Part shown: positions 46,394 through 49,387 of the stretch, in pieces
Numbering within the stretch: position 1 is the stretch's first letter
How the letters are laid out: each line of letters begins with the position of its first letter
Origin: Flavobacteriales bacterium
GTDB lineage: Bacteria > Bacteroidota > Bacteroidia > Flavobacteriales_D > JAHECK01
Reading direction: 5' to 3'
NCBI GenBank assembly: GCA_024641785.1
Contig: JAHECK010000008.1
Location: 1 to 49,387, forward strand
Length of the DNA stretch: 49,387 nt
Notes under the pieces: model-generated
What the model saw: the letters and a program-made list of their open reading frames with translations, nothing else
Database searches by the model: none
What the model was told of the DNA's origin: nothing
Translations under genes and position numbers: made by a program

Positions 46394-47584
46394 TTAATAA
46401 CTATTTTTCTTTTCTAAAAGCTCTTTGTACAGAAGATTCATGTCGCTTGCCAGTCGATTATAAGTGAATTTGTCTTTTACAAAAGCATATCCAATTTCCC
46501 CCATTTGCATTCTTCGCTTTTCATCATTGATCAAAGCGAGTAAATTATTACTCAGATCGTTCAAGTCGCCTTTCGGACTAATTAAAGCACTTTCCCCAGG
46601 TAAGATAATATCTCTTATTCCTCCTACATCGGTACTTACAATTGCTCTCTCCCCCGCCTGAGCTTCAATTAAACTAACAGGTGTTCCTTCATTATTAGAG
46701 GTCATAACGATAATGTCTAAACCAGCAATAGCTTCATCGATATTTTTTATCCATGAGGTGAATATCAGCGAATCATTTTCCTCGTAAGAATTAGAGATCA
46801 ATTGATAATTGAAAGCACTATTTTGAAGTTCCTGCATTAGCTCACCATCACCAATAATGAAAAATTTAAGTTTCTTATTTGTTTCATCTCTTACTTTTTT
46901 ACCCAGGCTTAAAAATAATTCATGATTCTTGATCTGAACTAGTCTTCCTATTATACCTATTGCTATACAGTCATCCTCAATTCCATATAATCTTCTAAAT
47001 TCATTTCTTTTAAGCTCTTGATTCTCTTTAAACTTCCTTAGATCAAAACCCAGAGGAATCACTTTTACTTTGTTTTCTTCCGCTATTGCGAATTGTTCAA
47101 CCAACTCTCTTTTTTGAAGTGGACTTATAGCGATAATAGCATCACTGTGCTGGGCCAATTTCCGTTCGATAGAAATGTAAGCCTGGGTTTTTACCTTATT
47201 GAAATAAGAATGAAAGACATGCCCATGAAAGGTATGTACAATAATTGGGGTCTTTTTTCTTATCGCCGCTAATCTTCCTAAAGCACCAGCCTTTGATGCA
47301 TGGGTATGAACAATATCCGGTTTATACCAGTCGATCAATTGAAGGATCTTCTTATAAGCCATATGATCCTCTTTCGGACTGATCTCTCTTTTCATTTCAG
47401 AAATGATGATCGGATCAAGGTTCAATTGTTTCGTTATGTGTAATGAATCCTCTTCCGATTCAGAATGCGCTCCACCAATGAGTAAGGTTTCATAATCATC
47501 AGACATAAATCGAGTAAGATAGGCAGCATTATAGGTAGGTCCACCCAAATTAAAACGATTTATAATTCGAAGAATTCGTGGCAT
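46394..47584 (-). CDS. GT4-family (GT-B fold) glycosyltransferase
   Basis: A 396-residue cytoplasmic glycosyltransferase. The N-terminal acceptor domain starts 'PRILRIINRFNLGGPTYNAA' and includes 'PDIVHTHASKAGALGRLAA'. The C-terminal donor domain has 'VKVIPLGFDLRKF', 'IGIIGRLVQIKNHELFLSLG', 'FIIGDGELMQELQ' and the donor-binding 'SNNEGTPVSLIEAQAGERAI' (E-x7-E pattern) then 'VGGIRDIILPGESALI'. It adds a sugar from a nucleotide donor in assembly of the exported glycan; donor and linkage cannot be assigned. Its ATG overlaps the asnB-like stop by 1 base (TAATG), so translation is coupled. Confidence 0.92.
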   Translation of the reverse strand: MPRILRIINRFNLGGPTYNAAYLTRFMSDDYETLLIGGAHSESEEDSLHITKQLNLDPIIISEMKREISPKEDHMAYKKILQLIDWYKPDIVHTHASKAGALGRLAAIRKKTPIIVHTFHGHVFHSYFNKVKTQAYISIERKLAQHSDAIIAISPLQKRELVEQFAIAEENKVKVIPLGFDLRKFKENQELKRNEFRRLYGIEDDCIAIGIIGRLVQIKNHELFLSLGKKVRDETNKKLKFFIIGDGELMQELQNSAFNYQLISNSYEENDSLIFTSWIKNIDEAIAGLDIIVMTSNNEGTPVSLIEAQAGERAIVSTDVGGIRDIILPGESALISPKGDLNDLSNNLLALINDEKRRMQMGEIGYAFVKDKFTYNRLASDMNLLYKELLEKKNSY

Positions 47585-49387
47585 TAGCTAATAGGATTAT
47601 AATTGTTGACCCAGGTTTGAAAAACAAGCAGTGCCCATACTAAGTATGGTGCATCACCTGCATTTTTTCCACGTGATCTTTCTATAACTTTAATCACTTC
47701 ATCATAATTTAAAATTCCCTGATCCCGAATCGTTTCTTCATTTAGAACGTTAGCTACCTTATCTTTTAGTGGACCTTTTAACCATTCTTGTAAAGGAACT
47801 TCAAATCCCCTCTTTTTTCTATTCAGTAATTCGCTTGGGATATGATCCTTAAAAGTATCTTTTAATAAGGCCTTTCTTTTTCCATTTTTAAGCTTCCATT
47901 CGGAGGGGAGGGAAAATACTAAATTCACTAAATTATGATCTAAAAATGGCACTCTAACTTCTAATCCGTGCAACATACTGCTTCGATCCGCTTTATATAG
48001 CATGTCTCCAGGCAATAGCATTTTCATATCTTTTAAAAGAAAATCATTCATCGACTTTATTGTAAAATCTGCCTTATAGCTCTTGCTCTTATTATTTTTT
48101 ATTAAGGATGAAAGTTCCCTGTCCGAAAGCAAGGAGGCCCAATATACATACCTCTCTTCATTTGTAAGTCTACTTGCATGAGCGAGTTTAGCAATTTGTC
48201 TTTTATAATTTCCAAGAGTCGACTTTCTACTTCCGTTTGAGAGAGCTTCAAAGGAGCTAAATGAGCCCGCTAATTTTCGGAAAAGAGGCTTTTCACGAAG
48301 AAGCCATTCTGCTTTATGTTTCTGATACCCTCCAAATAACTCATCGGCTCCATCTCCTGATAAAACTACTTTTACTTCTTTCGAAACCTGCTTACTTAAA
48401 GCATGATAGGCAATTGCAGAGCTATCCGCAAAGGGTTCTGAGAATGCATTCAATAGCTCATCGACCGATTCGATCAATTCGCCTTGATTTAAATTTATGA
48501 TCGAATGATCGATGGAATTTTTCTCAGCCCATTGCTTAGCCATTTTTGATTCATCGAAATAGGGGAATTCGCTAAATCCGGCAGAATAAGAATGAATATG
48601 AGGTTTTTTTTGACTTGCAATTTTACTGATGATCGTAGAATCGATACCACTACTTAAAAAAGTTGCGACAGGTACATCTGCAAGTAATCTTCGTTCTACA
48701 CTTTGCTCGAGTTGCGCTTTAATTTCTTTAAGTGCTTCGGGATAACTAATATCTGCGGGACTTGTATCGATTGAATAATAGTGCTCTTCTTTAATTATAT
48801 TTTTATCTATCCGCAACCATTTCCCGGGCTCTAATTGAGAAACCCCTTCGATGATAGACTCATTATCCGGTATATAGGAAAATCTAAAATAGCTGGATAA
48901 GGCATTGTAATTCAATTTCCGTTCGATAGGAAAAGAGAGAATAGAATTTAATTCTGAGGCAAAGAAACAATGCTCTTCATTTAAGAAATAGTACAATGGT
49001 TTTATCCCAAATCGATCTCTGGCTATAAGGAGTTCTTTTGAAAGAGGATCATAAATAGCGATAGCGAACATTCCATTAAGTTTTTGGAAAAGATCACTTC
49101 CCCAAATCTTAAAACCTTGTAAAATCACTTCGCTGTCCGAGTCTGTTTTAAATTCAACTCCTTTTAATTGCAATTCGCTTCTTAATTCAATGTAATTGTA
49201 GATCTCTCCATTAAAAACCATATGAAGACCCTCTTCTTTGAGGAACATCGGTTGGTGTCCAGCAGAGCTTAGATCGATGATAGCCAATCTTGAATGCGCC
49301 AAGCCTGCTTGATCATCAGTCCAAACCCCATGATCATCCGGTCCACGGTAGGCTTGCTTTTCCCTTGATGAATCTAGTTCAACAGAA
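47584..49387 (-). CDS. asnB: Asparagine synthase (glutamine-hydrolysing)-like amidotransferase, 5' end cut
   Basis: The gene runs off the right edge. The frame is open beyond the track's start (a TTG leucine at 49302) to base 49387 and includes 'AYRGPDDHGVWTDDQAGLAH', the N-terminal glutaminase signature. About 30 residues with the catalytic Cys2 lie outside. The glutaminase domain continues with 'MVFNGEIYNYIELRSEL' and 'DSEVILQGFKIWG'. The synthetase domain has the PP-loop 'VATFLSSGIDSTIISKIA' and 'VVLSGDGADELFGGY'. It may make asparagine, but copies within glycan clusters often amidate sugar acids; the location beside a glycosyltransferase and Wza/Wzc genes favours that. Confidence 0.9.
   Translation of the reverse strand, partial: SVELDSSREKQAYRGPDDHGVWTDDQAGLAHSRLAIIDLSSAGHQPMFLKEEGLHMVFNGEIYNYIELRSELQLKGVEFKTDSDSEVILQGFKIWGSDLFQKLNGMFAIAIYDPLSKELLIARDRFGIKPLYYFLNEEHCFFASELNSILSFPIERKLNYNALSSYFRFSYIPDNESIIEGVSQLEPGKWLRIDKNIIKEEHYYSIDTSPADISYPEALKEIKAQLEQSVERRLLADVPVATFLSSGIDSTIISKIASQKKPHIHSYSAGFSEFPYFDESKMAKQWAEKNSIDHSIINLNQGELIESVDELLNAFSEPFADSSAIAYHALSKQVSKEVKVVLSGDGADELFGGYQKHKAEWLLREKPLFRKLAGSFSSFEALSNGSRKSTLGNYKRQIAKLAHASRLTNEERYVYWASLLSDRELSSLIKNNKSKSYKADFTIKSMNDFLLKDMKMLLPGDMLYKADRSSMLHGLEVRVPFLDHNLVNLVFSLPSEWKLKNGKRKALLKDTFKDHIPSELLNRKKRGFEVPLQEWLKGPLKDKVANVLNEETIRDQGILNYDEVIKVIERSRGKNAGDAPYLVWALLVFQTWVNNYNPIS

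Overview
The window looks like the chromosome of an aerobic, AT-rich member of the Bacteroidota, probably a flavobacterium-like marine or freshwater lineage. The evidence is four proteins ending in the type IX secretion (T9SS) 'gliding motility-associated' type B C-terminal domain, PKD and CUB-like adhesin modules, SPOR and TSP3 envelope proteins, and several Bacteroidota-type -7 boxes (TAnnTTTG). No tRNA, rRNA, insertion sequence, prophage or CRISPR array was seen. Gene families and gene order are mostly vertical core genome.

Layout. (1) 1-9.5 kb: the end of trmD, rplS, a UbiA-like membrane enzyme, an unknown membrane protein, gcvP, fumC, a 50-codon membrane peptide missed by the ORF track, an ArsC/YfgD-type protein, prfB (split in the ORF track but intact through the classical programmed +1 frameshift) and an alpha/beta hydrolase. 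(2) 9.5-14.5 kb, redox block: a lipoprotein di-haem cytochrome c peroxidase, a 577-bp regulatory gap with two matching dyads, then an NfnA/NfnB-like pair (electron-bifurcating NADH/ferredoxin:NADP oxidoreductase family). Its NfnA half carries an extra HEAT-like domain of about 265 residues at the N terminus. (3) 14.5-19.4 kb, minus strand: aspS, a small 4-TM cytochrome b-like protein, hflX, thyA, folA. (4) 19.4-32.4 kb, minus strand: an ECF sigma factor, overlapped by a single-TM anti-sigma-like protein that itself ends in PKD-like and T9SS C-terminal domains, followed by three giant T9SS cargo proteins (1256, 1186 and 1200 aa). (5) 32.6-37.1 kb: mdh, then two SPOR-domain envelope proteins. 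(6) 37.1-49.4 kb, minus strand: a polysaccharide export and assembly cluster (asnB-like amidotransferase, GT4 glycosyltransferase, Wza-like lipoprotein, Wzc-like tyrosine autokinase with an 11-tyrosine tail, WecA/TagO-like transferase), running into a lytic transglycosylase, uvrA and a LOG-family gene.

The best candidates for an undescribed system are the sigma / anti-sigma-with-T9SS-domain / T9SS-cargo operon and the HEAT-NfnA fusion. In the first, a membrane-anchored regulator wears the same export tag as the cargo encoded downstream of it. That would allow the cell to sense secretion status, but this is inference. Everything here comes from reading the sequence; no database search, structure prediction or statistic was run.
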